DNA of 64,000 nucleotides from Nitrospirales bacterium (GCA_021604005.1 BQIV01000021.1:16665-80664); one strand, 5' to 3'; counted from the stretch's first letter, positions 27,804 through 37,277 are shown. The notes: generated by a model from the letters alone, not told the origin. Translations and numbers: made by a program.

Positions 27804-28109
27804 ATGAAAAGTTCACTGTCTGTCTTGCTAGGAGCTATGGGGCTTGTCGTCCTGCTCGGTGGATGCCAACAGCCATACAAAACAGGAAATGGAGCAAGTG
27901 CCTCGGGCACTTCAGCAGCACACACTGAATCGACCAACAACGCCTCACCAGGATCTCCGGCAGGAAGTCTACAAGCCTGCCTGGACAACATTGGTGACGT
28001 CAGTCCTGGACAACGAATGCTGGCTGAAACAACCTGCCACCGTAATGCAAAAGTCCAAGAAGCCATGGACAACAATCCTGGAGACTACCTTCCACCTGCT
28101 CAACGATGA
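27804..28109 (+). CDS. Small lipoprotein
   Basis: A 101-residue protein whose ATG at 27804 follows AGGAGGGG. The N-terminus is a lipoprotein signal (MKSSLSVLLGAMGLVVLLGG) with the lipobox LGGC at Cys22. The mature part is low-complexity Ser/Ala/Thr at first, then a short segment with two cysteines (LQACLDNIGD, ETTCHRNAKVQEAM). No domain is recognised. It is probably attached to the inner or outer membrane. It is monocistronic. Confidence 0.75.
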   Translation: MKSSLSVLLGAMGLVVLLGGCQQPYKTGNGASASGTSAAHTESTNNASPGSPAGSLQACLDNIGDVSPGQRMLAETTCHRNAKVQEAMDNNPGDYLPPAQR

Positions 28110-28212
28110 ATGTCATGTCAAGAGGCTGGAGCCGTTTCGATACATGGTACCGGAACGGCTCTTTACAATCTCAGACTGAAACGTCCATCGCCTCGCATGT
28201 TCCCTGTCAGTC

Positions 28213-28659
28213 TTACAAGCTCTTACCGTCTCCTACATTGACTATTCCTTCTCTGCGCACAACAATAACCCCCTCCATCCCCCGATGTCCTTGAATGACA
28301 CACCGGAATGGATAGAGACCAGCCGGAAATGTTGCGGTAAAACTCACCGATTGTCCACGAGCAAGATGAACGGCGTTTTTATTATCAAAAGGTTGGGTGA
28401 GAGGGTCCCATACGACACGAACTCTATCATCATTAAGCAATGAACCAGAAAAGGTATGGCGTTCCCGCCCATCGTTGCTGATCACGAATCGGACCTCTTG
28501 AAATGCCATGACCGTAATCGTCTCCGGACTAAATCGAAACTCATCCGCTCGAATGCGAATGGTAGGAATGGAACCGACAGAGAACGCCCACAGGCCAAGA
28601 CAGGTTACACCTACGAAAACAACGAGTATGATCCCGATCAAGAGTTTCTGGCTCGCCAT
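28213..28659 (-). CDS. Membrane-anchored cupredoxin-domain protein
   Basis: A 148-residue protein. One N-terminal membrane helix (residues 5-27) is followed by a cupredoxin-like beta barrel. The blue-copper type ligands are visible: His in GRERHTFSG, then Cys, His and Met in YPFRCVIQGHRGMEGVIVV. It may be a periplasmic electron carrier or copper-binding protein. AAGGTAACGTAC precedes the ATG. It is divergent from the FolB-methyltransferase gene, sharing a short intergenic region. Confidence 0.82.
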   Translation of the reverse strand: MASQKLLIGIILVVFVGVTCLGLWAFSVGSIPTIRIRADEFRFSPETITVMAFQEVRFVISNDGRERHTFSGSLLNDDRVRVVWDPLTQPFDNKNAVHLARGQSVSFTATFPAGLYPFRCVIQGHRGMEGVIVVRREGIVNVGDGKSL

Positions 28660-28704
28660 GTACGTTACCTTGACATCCTCTCACCTCTCACAGAAAATGC
28701 CGTG

Positions 28705-29643
28705 ATGGAACAGTCTATAATTATTGACGGCATACAATGTTCGGTTCATTGCGGTGTCACGAGTATGGAACGACGACAACCGCAACCCATCGCGGTTGAC
28801 CTTGAATTCACATGTGCCAATGCACAAGCCGCCATTTCCGACGATTTAATGGATACAGTTGACTATGGAAAAATCGTGGGACGCGTGGTCGACATCGCCA
28901 GCACATCCCGGTTTTGCTTACTTGAAGCCTTGGCTGAACGCATCAGCCAAACCCTGTTCCACGAATTTCCCATTACTCACCTAGATGCATGGGTACGTAA
29001 AACCTCCCCACCCTTAGATCATATAAACGGCTCTGTTGGTGTTCGACTGTCACAATCCCGTTCGCACCTCACTCCCCAATCCCCATCCAACCAGCACATG
29101 GAACTCAGCCCGTTCTTTCTCGAACACGCTACGAACCTAGCGCCGGGGAAAATCCTAGACATTGCCACGGGCTCCGGTCGTCATGCACGATATCTTACCT
29201 CACGGGGATTTTCTGTGGTTGGCATTGACCGGGATGAGGCCGCATTAGCCGATGCTCAGAAGTTCATGTCCGGTCTTCCCGGCACCAAGGATCTTCAGTT
29301 CACCACACAACTGATCGACCTGGAAGCCAATCCGGATAATCCACCGGACCTCGGCAAGGAAGAGTATGACGGCATTCTTGTCTTTTTTTATCTCTATCGT
29401 CCGTTATTTCCACGTATCATCCAGGCACTCAAACCAGGAGGCCGTTTGATGTATGAAACATTCTTAATTGATAATCATATTCGTCATGACCATCCTCGAA
29501 ATAAAGAGTTTTGCCTTGAACATAATGAGTTATTGACTCTCACCAATGGTCTACGAATCTTGCATTATCAAGAGGGAGAACACCAAAGCCCACAAGGGAA
29601 AGACTCCGTCTTCACGGCACGGTTAATCGCACAAAAGGATTAG
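28705..29643 (+). CDS. folB: Dihydroneopterin aldolase (FolB) fused to a SAM methyltransferase
   Basis: A 312-residue fusion, start at ATG 28705. Residues 1-118 are a FolB domain: IIIDGIQCSVHCGVTSMERR, DTVDYGKIV, LLEALAERI and VRKTSPPL, which contain the usual catalytic Glu and Lys. A 20-residue polar linker follows. Residues about 135-312 are a class I methyltransferase with motif I KILDIATGSGRHARYL and acidic GIDRDEAAL, resembling the TehB-like group. FolB works in folate synthesis; the methyltransferase substrate is unknown. The frame is continuous, so the fusion is real in this sequence. The ribosome-binding site is weak. Confidence 0.85.
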   Translation: MEQSIIIDGIQCSVHCGVTSMERRQPQPIAVDLEFTCANAQAAISDDLMDTVDYGKIVGRVVDIASTSRFCLLEALAERISQTLFHEFPITHLDAWVRKTSPPLDHINGSVGVRLSQSRSHLTPQSPSNQHMELSPFFLEHATNLAPGKILDIATGSGRHARYLTSRGFSVVGIDRDEAALADAQKFMSGLPGTKDLQFTTQLIDLEANPDNPPDLGKEEYDGILVFFYLYRPLFPRIIQALKPGGRLMYETFLIDNHIRHDHPRNKEFCLEHNELLTLTNGLRILHYQEGEHQSPQGKDSVFTARLIAQKD

Positions 29644-29659
29644 GGATTTGCCTTCAACA

Positions 29660-30523
29660 ATGAATCGTATTGACCTCCACTTGCACAGCACCTATTCAGA
29701 TGGCAGTTATTCTCCAACAGATGTCGTCGAGTTGGCTCATCAGGCTCAGGTCTCCACGCTCTGCCTGACTGATCACGATACCACCGACGGCATAGCCGAA
29801 GCGTCACAGGCCGCCTCTTCGTATGGCATTGAAGTCATTCCGGGAGTAGAAGTGAGTTCCCTGTATCGAGACAAAGAAACACATATTCTTGGATATTTCG
29901 TGAATCATGAAGACGCACAATTCCAACAACATTTAACATGGTTACGGAACAGCCGCCATGAACGCATACCCCGCATTATCGATAAACTACATCACGTGGG
30001 TGTTGACATTTCGTATGAAGACGTCAAAGCGGCGGCGGGGCATGGCTCTATCGGCCGGCCACATGTTGCACAAGTCCTCGTTCAGCAACGCTACGTGCCG
30101 ACTATTGAACAAGCCTTTTCTCGTTTTCTGAAAGAAGGGTCGACGGCATACGTCGCTCGACAATTACCGGATGCCAAAGAGGCGATTCGATGGATTCGAG
30201 AGAGCGGAGGCGTAGCGTCACTCGCCCACCCAGGTTGGGTCAGGCAGTCACTCAGCGAGCTCGAAATTGCCTGCCGGGAGTTACAGACATGTGGATTGCA
30301 AGGTCTCGAGGTGTTTTATAGTTCGCACACGTCACGGCAAACATCTGAGTATCTTGGCCTCGCCCATCGCCTTAACCTGACAGCGACTGGAGGGAGCGAC
30401 TTTCATGGATCAACTAGGCCAGATATCGTAATAGGAGTTGGGAGAGGAAATCTGAACATTCCCGAGAAGATTGTAGAACCTCTGAGGCAATGTGCGAAGG
30501 AAAACCGAAAGACTGTACAGTGA
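29660..30523 (+). CDS. PHP-domain phosphoesterase, RNase AM/YciV-like
   Basis: A 287-residue protein. The N-terminal PHP metal motif is RIDLHLHSTYSDGSYSP, followed by LCLTDHDTTDGIAEA, GVEVSS, HILGYF, and the C-terminal ASLAHPGW and TGGSDFHG. These match the bacterial 3',5'-nucleoside bisphosphate phosphatase/5'-3' exonuclease RNase AM (YciV/TrpH). The ATG at 29660 is used; an in-frame TTG at 29648 is also possible. It follows the FolB fusion by 16 nt and is probably in the same operon. Confidence 0.88.
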   Translation: MNRIDLHLHSTYSDGSYSPTDVVELAHQAQVSTLCLTDHDTTDGIAEASQAASSYGIEVIPGVEVSSLYRDKETHILGYFVNHEDAQFQQHLTWLRNSRHERIPRIIDKLHHVGVDISYEDVKAAAGHGSIGRPHVAQVLVQQRYVPTIEQAFSRFLKEGSTAYVARQLPDAKEAIRWIRESGGVASLAHPGWVRQSLSELEIACRELQTCGLQGLEVFYSSHTSRQTSEYLGLAHRLNLTATGGSDFHGSTRPDIVIGVGRGNLNIPEKIVEPLRQCAKENRKTVQ

Positions 30524-30596
30524 GCCATAAGCAGATGAGAAAACGTGAGCCCTCGCCCGACTTATCACACTATCTACGTTGACACTTCAGGTCTCT

Positions 30597-31610
30597 TCAA
30601 TTTTCCGGCGCTTCGACAATATGATTTTCGAATCGCGCACACCCTTCGGCAAGCAGCCGGTTGGTTAACATTTCCCCTGGCCACTCAATCGGCAAATCCG
30701 CCGTGAACACCCACACATCGGGCGATGTCCAAATCGGCCCATGATCCTCCGGCAACTCAGGATCAAAGAGATCAGTCCATACCGGCATATAGACCCCGTT
30801 CCCGCATTGCGTATGTAAATGGACAATCGTCCGACTTCGCACAGGCACTTCCAGGTCATGCCACACCGCAGCGGTTTCATCGGCAAGCCGATGCAATCGA
30901 ACCGCGTTTTGGGCATCAAACATCGCATACGCGGCATACGATGGAGCTTCCAACATATGGGGAGCTGAGGCGACTTCCGGACATTGTCCCACCAATCCCT
31001 TGATTAACCCCTGACAATCGTCTTCGTCTAAAGCTTTTGGCAACTCTGTATCAGAGACCCCGACGATTTCAAAGAACAAAAAGGCCGTGGACTCGACCGG
31101 TGGATGCAACCGCGCCGCAATGGGTAAACGGCGTTGAGAACTGGCCACCCCCGTAATATGTTCATGCATCTTCTGAAGGCTGAGAAAGTCAAGCGTCGTA
31201 TCCGTTAATAACCGCGGCTCTACATTGACAACCGACCCAAGAGAAAGATGAAGATGTTTCCGTAGCAAATCTGCCGTGGCAATAGGGTCAAGCTTCAAAC
31301 CCAATGGAGCCTGCAAATTTGCTTGAAGCGGCAATTCCAACGCCGCCAAGATAGCATAGGAAGATTTTTCCTCAGGCTGACCTTCAATCAACACGGCACA
31401 GGAGGCTTCGGCTAAGAGATCAAACAACCACTCGGCCATGCTTTCATCGAGTGCAGCAAGAACAGTCAACACGTCATGCTCACGCTCTTGTTCCAACAGC
31501 GCCTGCAGGACTTCAATCGCTAACTCCGAATCCCCATGATCATGCCGACGAGCATTGATCAGATGAATTAAGTCTCTTGTTAAGGGATCAGGACGATACC
31601 AACTCGACAT
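30597..31610 (-). CDS. Hypothetical protein, 337 residues
   Basis: A soluble protein with no signal peptide or membrane segment. GGAG lies 8 nt before the ATG. The sequence is mildly acidic; the N-terminal third is helical (LIHLINARRHDHGDSELAIE, VLQALLEQEREHDVL) and the remainder looks alpha/beta (PSYAAYAMFDAQNAVRLHRL, ETAAVWHDLEV). A C-terminal cysteine lies in THQ-like HLHTQCGNGVYMPVW. No family is recognised. It is a lone minus-strand gene between the PHP gene and yjbQ. Confidence 0.7.
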   Translation of the reverse strand: MSSWYRPDPLTRDLIHLINARRHDHGDSELAIEVLQALLEQEREHDVLTVLAALDESMAEWLFDLLAEASCAVLIEGQPEEKSSYAILAALELPLQANLQAPLGLKLDPIATADLLRKHLHLSLGSVVNVEPRLLTDTTLDFLSLQKMHEHITGVASSQRRLPIAARLHPPVESTAFLFFEIVGVSDTELPKALDEDDCQGLIKGLVGQCPEVASAPHMLEAPSYAAYAMFDAQNAVRLHRLADETAAVWHDLEVPVRSRTIVHLHTQCGNGVYMPVWTDLFDPELPEDHGPIWTSPDVWVFTADLPIEWPGEMLTNRLLAEGCARFENHIVEAPEN

Positions 31611-31660
31611 ACATTAACTCCACATCGACATCATAGGCGTTTTGAAGAACATCGGTTCAT

Positions 31661-31771
31661 ACAGGTGCCCCTAGGGCACGGTACGGGGCCGTTGTGAAAC
31701 CTACTGATGCGTCAACTTTGTTCAAACTTAGAACGCCTTCTTCCATCTCGATTACAGGTGCCCTAGGCACC
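31661..31771. repeat. Two similar short hairpins after yjbQ
   Basis: ACAGGTGCCCCTAGGGCAC (31661-31679) and ACAGGTGCCCTAGGCACC (31754-31771) are near-identical. Each forms a 6-bp stem with a CTA loop. They lie about 93 nt apart around the 3' end of yjbQ; the second overlaps its last codons. They may be terminator or repeat relics. Confidence 0.45.
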
Positions 31772-32183
31772 AATAATTTTGATGAGGACGCGTTTTTTTT
31801 CGTCGGCCATCGAACTCGGCATAAAAAATTTGCTCCCACGGCCCAAAGTCTAACGCCCCATTCGTAATCGCGACGACCACTTCCCGCCCCATCAGTTGTC
31901 GTTTGATATGGGCATCGCCATTGTCTTCCCCTGTGGCATGATGGCGATACGCTGCACCTTGGGGTGCGAGTTTTTCTAAAAACTCATCATAATCTTTAAT
32001 GAGTCCGGGTTCATCATCATTGATGTACACACTCGCCGTGATATGCATAGCATTGACTAAGACCAATCCTTCCCTAATACCGCTCTTCGTCACAGCACTT
32101 TCGATACGGGGCGTGATATTAATATACGCGCGTCTCTCGTCTGTCTGAAACCATAATTCTTCACGGAAGGATTTCATTTCCAT
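31752..32183 (-). CDS. yjbQ: YjbQ family protein (UPF0047, secondary thiamine-phosphate synthase) with frameshifted end
   Basis: A 143-residue product starting at ATG 32183. The UPF0047 pattern is present: [60 protein letters not shown] and the [16 protein letters not shown] end. The normal family end [15 protein letters not shown] is disrupted: a run of eight A (minus strand, 31793-31800) puts the last residues out of frame as [13 protein letters not shown]. With seven A the frame would give [10 protein letters not shown] and stop. The frame is also open 95 codons upstream of the ATG without recognisable homology. Confidence 0.85.
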   Translation of the reverse strand: MEMKSFREELWFQTDERRAYINITPRIESAVTKSGIREGLVLVNAMHITASVYINDDEPGLIKDYDEFLEKLAPQGAAYRHHATGEDNGDAHIKRQLMGREVVVAITNGALDFGPWEQIFYAEFDGRRKKTRPHQNYWCLGHL

Positions 32184-32687
32184 ATCTCTCTTCACACAAT
32201 GAACGCTAGAACCATTCTGCCTCAGGTTATCATGAGATGCAAGACGATTATCGACCCCACCGAATTCATGCAACGTATCCGCGGACAACTCTACCAGCGC
32301 ATCACCAATATCACCACGACACTCACACTCAATGAAACCATTTGACCGTTCCTGCAACATCAATTCAAACCGTTCCGTACCCTGCGCACTCTCACTCCTC
32401 GTGCCACTGACGATGTGTGCTAGCACATAGAGTCCTTCGCTACCGATATCGGTAAAACTCCGCAGCAATGATTGAGAAGAGATGTCTCAATACCAACGAA
32501 CGGCAATCACACCATGCGCGTGAAAATGGTACATGACTCAACCTTTCGTTTGACAAGGCACACAAGTGATGGTATGTAGAAACTAATCGGTAGTTAACCT
32601 TAGTCAGACCGCCATTCACCGCATAGATGAAGAAGGGTACTCACCAATACTGCGTGGCACCCAGGTTCAAACCGGAGCATCCCTACT

Positions 32688-33242
32688 ATGACTGGACACG
32701 CGAATTCGGCAATCTTTGCTCACCCGCCTGGAGAATGGTCAACGGTTTTGGCACAAGACCCCGATCAGGATTTAGAATTTGACGAAGGCTTGGAAGATGA
32801 TGAGTTACAGCAACACAAACCACCAACACGCAGACCTCTCCTCTGGATTCTCATTTTATTGATTGCCATAGGGTTTCTCTATTGGACCATGAAGCCAGAC
32901 CTGGCGAAACTCCCCGGAATGCCTGCGACGTCCGACAGTCTGCCAGCATCTCCTCAGAAGCCTGAATTGACGCCGATACCCTCACAGCACGCGATACCCT
33001 CTACTCCAAAATTCGGAGAAGGCGATACCGTAATGGTACGTTCGGATCCATCAGGGGGGCATGCGCCACTCCCACTCTCCAGTGACTCAACTGGGAGACA
33101 ATCCAACGCAACCGTCGCACAGGGGGACATCTTAACGATCATTGATGGTGAGACAGTGAATGGGGAATGGATGTATTACATCAGCACAGCATCAGGTGAA
33201 CATGGATGGATTTTAGAGAAGCATCTTCAGAAAAAGCTGTAA
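32688..33242 (+). CDS. Membrane-anchored protein with SH3-like C-terminus
   Basis: A 184-residue protein with an acidic N-terminal cytoplasmic part (residues 1-46, DPDQDLEFDEGLEDDELQ), one membrane helix (about 51-67, LLWILILLIAIGFLYW), a proline-rich linker and a C-terminal SH3b-like domain of about 65 residues (GDTVMVRSDPSG, GDILTIIDGETVNGEWMYYI, GEHGWILEKHL). Bacterial SH3 domains often bind peptidoglycan or peptides in the periplasm. GGAG lies 9 nt before the ATG. It is monocistronic. The function is unknown. Confidence 0.75.
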   Translation: MTGHANSAIFAHPPGEWSTVLAQDPDQDLEFDEGLEDDELQQHKPPTRRPLLWILILLIAIGFLYWTMKPDLAKLPGMPATSDSLPASPQKPELTPIPSQHAIPSTPKFGEGDTVMVRSDPSGGHAPLPLSSDSTGRQSNATVAQGDILTIIDGETVNGEWMYYISTASGEHGWILEKHLQKKL

Positions 33243-33618
33243 CCACCCCGTCACTATAACAGGCCACATAATCAGCAAATGCGCGACGGCCTCCCCGTTG
33301 CGACAACGTCCGTGAAACAATCTCCTGCCCGAAGACATCATCACCCCGTTGCCCATAGAGCCGCCCAAGCCTCCAGGAGCGGTACGATATCCGCTTCCAC
33401 CTGTATGCGTGGCAAAGCTGCTTGGCGTGACAACCAACAGACTTTCTCAGCGTAATTTTTCATGACGAATAGTATTGTGGTACAGTAGGGTCGCTTTATA
33501 CCGATTTCTGAACCACAGCAACGAATCACACTGATTCAGAGTTGGAATACATGTTGAGCCTGCATTGCATACAGCAAGATATTTCATCTCTTCCATACTT
33601 TCGTTCATAGGGAGAACC

Positions 33619-34500
33619 ATGTCTCCCCAAGATGCCCAAACATACTGTAAGAATGTCTCAAAGAACAGCGGAAGTAATTTTTATTACTCCTTCTTGTTTT
33701 TGCCTCCAGACCGCCGGGATCTGATGTATACGATCTATGCATTGTGTCGCGAAGTTGACAATGCCGTCGACGACCCGCCACCAGGAATCGATCCACTCGA
33801 CCAAGTGAGATGCTGGCGCAAAGAAGTAGCCGCAGCCTACGAAGGCACGCCGACGTTTCCGGTGACCATAAGCTTAGCCCATCACCTTCAAACGGTCGAT
33901 ATCCCTCAAATACATTTCCAAGAACTTATTTCAGGCGTTGAGATGGATCTGACCATCACACGATATCAGACATTTGAAGACCTCTATCCCTATTGCTACC
34001 GGGTCGCATCTGTTGTTGGACTGATCTGCTTGAACGTGTTCGGAACACGAGCACCAGAAGCAACTGAATATGCGACGAACCTTGGCCTTGCCTTCCAACT
34101 AACCAATATCCTTCGTGATGTTGGAAGTGATACCGAAAACAACCGCATCTATCTTCCACAGGAAGACTTCACTCGCTTTGGGTATTCCGAGCAAGATTTA
34201 TTCGCTCGGCAACACACACCAGAGTTTATCGAGTTCATGAAGTTTCAATGTAGACGTGCGCGTGAATATTACTCGCACGCTCAGCGCATTTTACAGGCAC
34301 TCCCACCTGCTGACCGTCGCGCCCTAATCGTCGCTGAAATTATGCGTGGCGTGTATAGTCGAATTCTCGATAAAATTGAAGCCAACAACTATCAGGTATT
34401 TGGACCACGAGTCAGCCTCCCCTCATCCAACCGACTACTCATTGCTGCGGGGATTTGGCTTCGCTCTTCCCTCTTTGGAACCACAACACAACAAGCGTGA
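33619..34500 (+). CDS. hpnD: Presqualene diphosphate synthase HpnD
   Basis: A 293-residue trans-isoprenyl diphosphate synthase-like enzyme. The ATG at 33619 follows GGGAGA; an upstream frame to 33565 lacks a ribosome-binding site. The two Asp-rich motifs are REVDNAVDD and NILRDVGSDTENNRIYLPQE, the second being characteristic of HpnD rather than HpnC. It condenses two farnesyl diphosphates to presqualene diphosphate, the first step to squalene and hopanoids. HpnE follows with a GTGA overlap. HpnC, the middle step, is not in the window. Confidence 0.9.
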   Translation: MSPQDAQTYCKNVSKNSGSNFYYSFLFLPPDRRDLMYTIYALCREVDNAVDDPPPGIDPLDQVRCWRKEVAAAYEGTPTFPVTISLAHHLQTVDIPQIHFQELISGVEMDLTITRYQTFEDLYPYCYRVASVVGLICLNVFGTRAPEATEYATNLGLAFQLTNILRDVGSDTENNRIYLPQEDFTRFGYSEQDLFARQHTPEFIEFMKFQCRRAREYYSHAQRILQALPPADRRALIVAEIMRGVYSRILDKIEANNYQVFGPRVSLPSSNRLLIAAGIWLRSSLFGTTTQQA

Positions 34501-35867
34501 AGCCTCACATCCTTGTTATGGGGGCTGGGCTTACCGGCCTCACCACAGCCTTTCGTCTGGCCTCACATGGCTGTCAGGTGTCGATTGTAGACCAAGGTCA
34601 AGACCAGCCGTCACTCGCCTCCACATCCCCTGACTCGCACAACATCCATTCAGAAACACGCCCGCCTCTTCACCCTAGCCCTTTGGTCATCCATGGATTT
34701 CAGCATGCGACATGGGCTCTCATGCGGGAGCTACAGACCGACGCCCTGTTGATGGCAAGCCCGCCTGTTCCTTTAGAGTTTCTATCCGGCAGAGCTCACC
34801 ACCCTACGCCGTTCAACCCTGGATGGGCTCCCCCGCCCCTTCATACGCTCATCGGCCTCCTACGTTTTCAGGGCATCCCCTTTGCTGAACGCTGGACCTT
34901 GGTCAAACGGTTGGAACAGTATTGGGAAGGAGACCTTGAACTACCCCAAGACTTGGAGAGTCAAAGTGCAAACGCCTGGCTTAGCACATTGGGACAATCG
35001 AAACACACCATTAATACTATTTGGGATGCCTTATGCCAATTTTTTCTTGGCTCAGACACGCATCACACCTCAGCCCACTATTTCAAAGCGTTTCTCGCAC
35101 ACTATTTTTTATCCACGCGGCAAGACCATCGAACACTTATCCCTTCATTTAACGAGAACACCCTACTGTTCGCCCCACTTCGAAACGCTCTCATCTCCCA
35201 CGATGTCAGCATGCATAACCACTCACCCATTTCATATTTTCACTATGACGCCGCAGGGCTTTCAGGAGTCATATTGAACGACGGAACACGACTGACTGCC
35301 GACTATTACATTTCAGCATTACCGCGACACACCCTCATCGCATGCCTTTCCGATCGCCTGTTGACAAAATATGCATATTTTTCCAACCTTACGAAATTAC
35401 ATGAACAATCTCTGCTTGTGATCCACATTGAGATTCCCACCCTCTGTCCCAAGCCCCGCTTGTGGCTGTTGGCGAACACCTTCAACTGGATGACCGTCCG
35501 ACCAGTACGCCAGACACCTGAACACACGTCACACTCCACACTCCTGTCATGCGTAAAAACCAGTGAACTGTCTCTCGCGGAGATCACTGATCAGGACATT
35601 CTCGCAGAAGTATCGAACCTCTTACCTGCTTCAATCACACCACACCTCCACCAATCGGAATCAATTCGAATGGCTCGAACGATGCGGACCTACGTAACCT
35701 GCCACCCGGATACAGCCGTCTTTCGCCCAATTCAAAAAAGCCCATTGTCAAACCTATTTGTAGCAGGGCCTTGGACGGACACAGGCTCCCCAGCATCCCA
35801 TGAGAGTAGCATCCTCAGTGCCACGCTTTGTACACAAGCGGTTCTCGATTCGATTGCGTGCCGCTGA
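34497..35867 (+). CDS. hpnE: Hydroxysqualene dehydroxylase HpnE (FAD amine-oxidase family)
   Basis: A 456-residue flavoprotein. The start GTG at 34497 overlaps the stop of hpnD (GTGA), which supports translational coupling. The FAD-binding dinucleotide fold is at the N-terminus (HILVMGAGLTGLTTAFRLAS), and the C-terminal FAD loop is NLFVAGPWTDTGSPASHESS, typical of HpnE and carotenoid desaturase-like proteins. It reduces hydroxysqualene to squalene. Histidine and proline content is high compared with the neighbours, but this is within normal variation. Confidence 0.9.
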   Translation: MKPHILVMGAGLTGLTTAFRLASHGCQVSIVDQGQDQPSLASTSPDSHNIHSETRPPLHPSPLVIHGFQHATWALMRELQTDALLMASPPVPLEFLSGRAHHPTPFNPGWAPPPLHTLIGLLRFQGIPFAERWTLVKRLEQYWEGDLELPQDLESQSANAWLSTLGQSKHTINTIWDALCQFFLGSDTHHTSAHYFKAFLAHYFLSTRQDHRTLIPSFNENTLLFAPLRNALISHDVSMHNHSPISYFHYDAAGLSGVILNDGTRLTADYYISALPRHTLIACLSDRLLTKYAYFSNLTKLHEQSLLVIHIEIPTLCPKPRLWLLANTFNWMTVRPVRQTPEHTSHSTLLSCVKTSELSLAEITDQDILAEVSNLLPASITPHLHQSESIRMARTMRTYVTCHPDTAVFRPIQKSPLSNLFVAGPWTDTGSPASHESSILSATLCTQAVLDSIACR

Positions 35868-35906
35868 ATTGACAAGCCTTTCAACGAACTCTAAGATGAG
35901 CGGGCT

Positions 35907-36557
35907 ATGACGCTTGATGAATTGCGAATATCGTTAATCGATTGTCAAAAATGCCGTTTAGCATCCGGTCGCACGCAAGTCGTCTTTGGTGTTGGGAACC
36001 CAAATGCCGACATCATGTTTGTTGGTGAAGGCCCAGGATATTATGAAGATAAACAAGGCGAGCCGTTTGTGGGAGCTGCAGGAAAACTTCTAACCGAATT
36101 ACTTGAATCAGTCGGCCTCTCGCGTCAAGAAATTTATATTGCGAATGTTGTCAAATGTCGTCCCCCCAATAATCGCGATCCGCAACCAGACGAAATTGAA
36201 ACATGCCAGCCGTTCTTATTACAGCAAATCAAACTCATTAACCCGCAGCTTGTTTGCAGTCTCGGAAACTTTGCGACACAGACTCTGCTCGGCCAAAAAG
36301 TCGGGATCACCAAAGTCCGTGGCCGCACATTTCAACGCCCAGACTTTACGCTTTTTCCATTACTCCATCCTGCCGCAGCTCTTCATCAAGGCAATCTTCG
36401 GACACCGCTCAAAGAAGATTTTCAAAAACTCAAACATGTTCTCGACAAGATGAAAAACACTCCAGCTCACTCCAACGCATCGGACGCCGCAAAACCAACA
36501 ACCAGCGATTCGCAAGTCGAAGCGGACACACCACCTCAACAAATGGATTTATTTTAA
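35907..36557 (+). CDS. Type-4 uracil-DNA glycosylase (Fe-S)
   Basis: A 216-residue DNA repair enzyme. Family 4 UDG motifs: IMFVGEGPGYYEDKQGEPFV with GAAGKLL as motif A, the ANVVKCRPPNNRDP segment, and HPAAAL as motif B. The four cysteines of the iron-sulfur cluster are seen in DCQKCRL, KCRPP and TCQPFLL. It removes uracil from DNA. A 40-residue polar C-terminal tail ends in QQMDLF, similar to the beta-clamp-binding consensus QxxLF, so interaction with the sliding clamp is possible. It ends 11 nt from the convergent plsC gene. Confidence 0.92.
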   Translation: MTLDELRISLIDCQKCRLASGRTQVVFGVGNPNADIMFVGEGPGYYEDKQGEPFVGAAGKLLTELLESVGLSRQEIYIANVVKCRPPNNRDPQPDEIETCQPFLLQQIKLINPQLVCSLGNFATQTLLGQKVGITKVRGRTFQRPDFTLFPLLHPAAALHQGNLRTPLKEDFQKLKHVLDKMKNTPAHSNASDAAKPTTSDSQVEADTPPQQMDLF

Positions 36558-36568
36558 ACCTCTATTGG

Positions 36569-37213
36569 TCACGTTCCGTCATTCGCCGTAATACCTTCTC
36601 GAAGCGTTTGGATCGCACCCATGACCTGCTCCGTGACCTCTTCAATATGCGTTCGGTCAGGTTTTGATTCTTGAGGAAAAACGAGTGGACTACCGTAACG
36701 AACCACGGCCTTACATGGAATACACAGTGTCCGGACAATAGACGTCACCGATCGCTTCTTCGCCCAGACCACGGAAACGGGCACAATCGGGGCTCCAGTC
36801 TTCAAGGCGAGATACCCAATCCCGGGACGTCCTTCTTCCATTCGAAAGTTATCAAGACCGCCTTCTGGAAAAAGACCGACGACCTGATTGTCCCGGAGCC
36901 GCTGAAGCATGCTTCGAACCGCATTGATGTCTTGACGACCCCGACGCACAGGAATCGTGTCCATGGCTTCATAGGCCCACTGAAATCGCGATGCATAAAT
37001 TTCCTGCGCCATCAAAAACGAAATATGCCGTCCGGCGGAAGCAAGCAAGACAAGTGGGTCTCCAAGTGACGAATGATCACACACAACCAACACAGGACCT
37101 TTTTCAGGAAGCGGTGATGGCTCTACGCCCGTCACGCGAAACATGACCCGGCAGACAAGACGATTCAGCCAAGAGAGCCATATGCGATTGATGTGAATGA
37201 GGGGTTGTGCCAT
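36569..37213 (-). CDS. plsC: 1-acyl-sn-glycerol-3-phosphate acyltransferase (PlsC family)
   Basis: A 214-residue acyltransferase. The catalytic HX4D is in VVCDHSSLGDPLVLL, followed by the substrate-binding motif GLFPEGGLDNF and the PIVPVSVVW strand. The N-terminus is hydrophobic and probably membrane-associated. It acylates lysophosphatidic acid or a related lysolipid. A 47-nt element shared with the region upstream of xrtA lies about 65-110 nt before its start. Confidence 0.88.
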   Translation of the reverse strand: MAQPLIHINRIWLSWLNRLVCRVMFRVTGVEPSPLPEKGPVLVVCDHSSLGDPLVLLASAGRHISFLMAQEIYASRFQWAYEAMDTIPVRRGRQDINAVRSMLQRLRDNQVVGLFPEGGLDNFRMEEGRPGIGYLALKTGAPIVPVSVVWAKKRSVTSIVRTLCIPCKAVVRYGSPLVFPQESKPDRTHIEEVTEQVMGAIQTLREGITANDGT

Positions 37214-37277
37214 GATGCGCGACGATTATGAACAATAGAGCGAATCCAAAAGATACCCCAAACAGGAACATATCATG

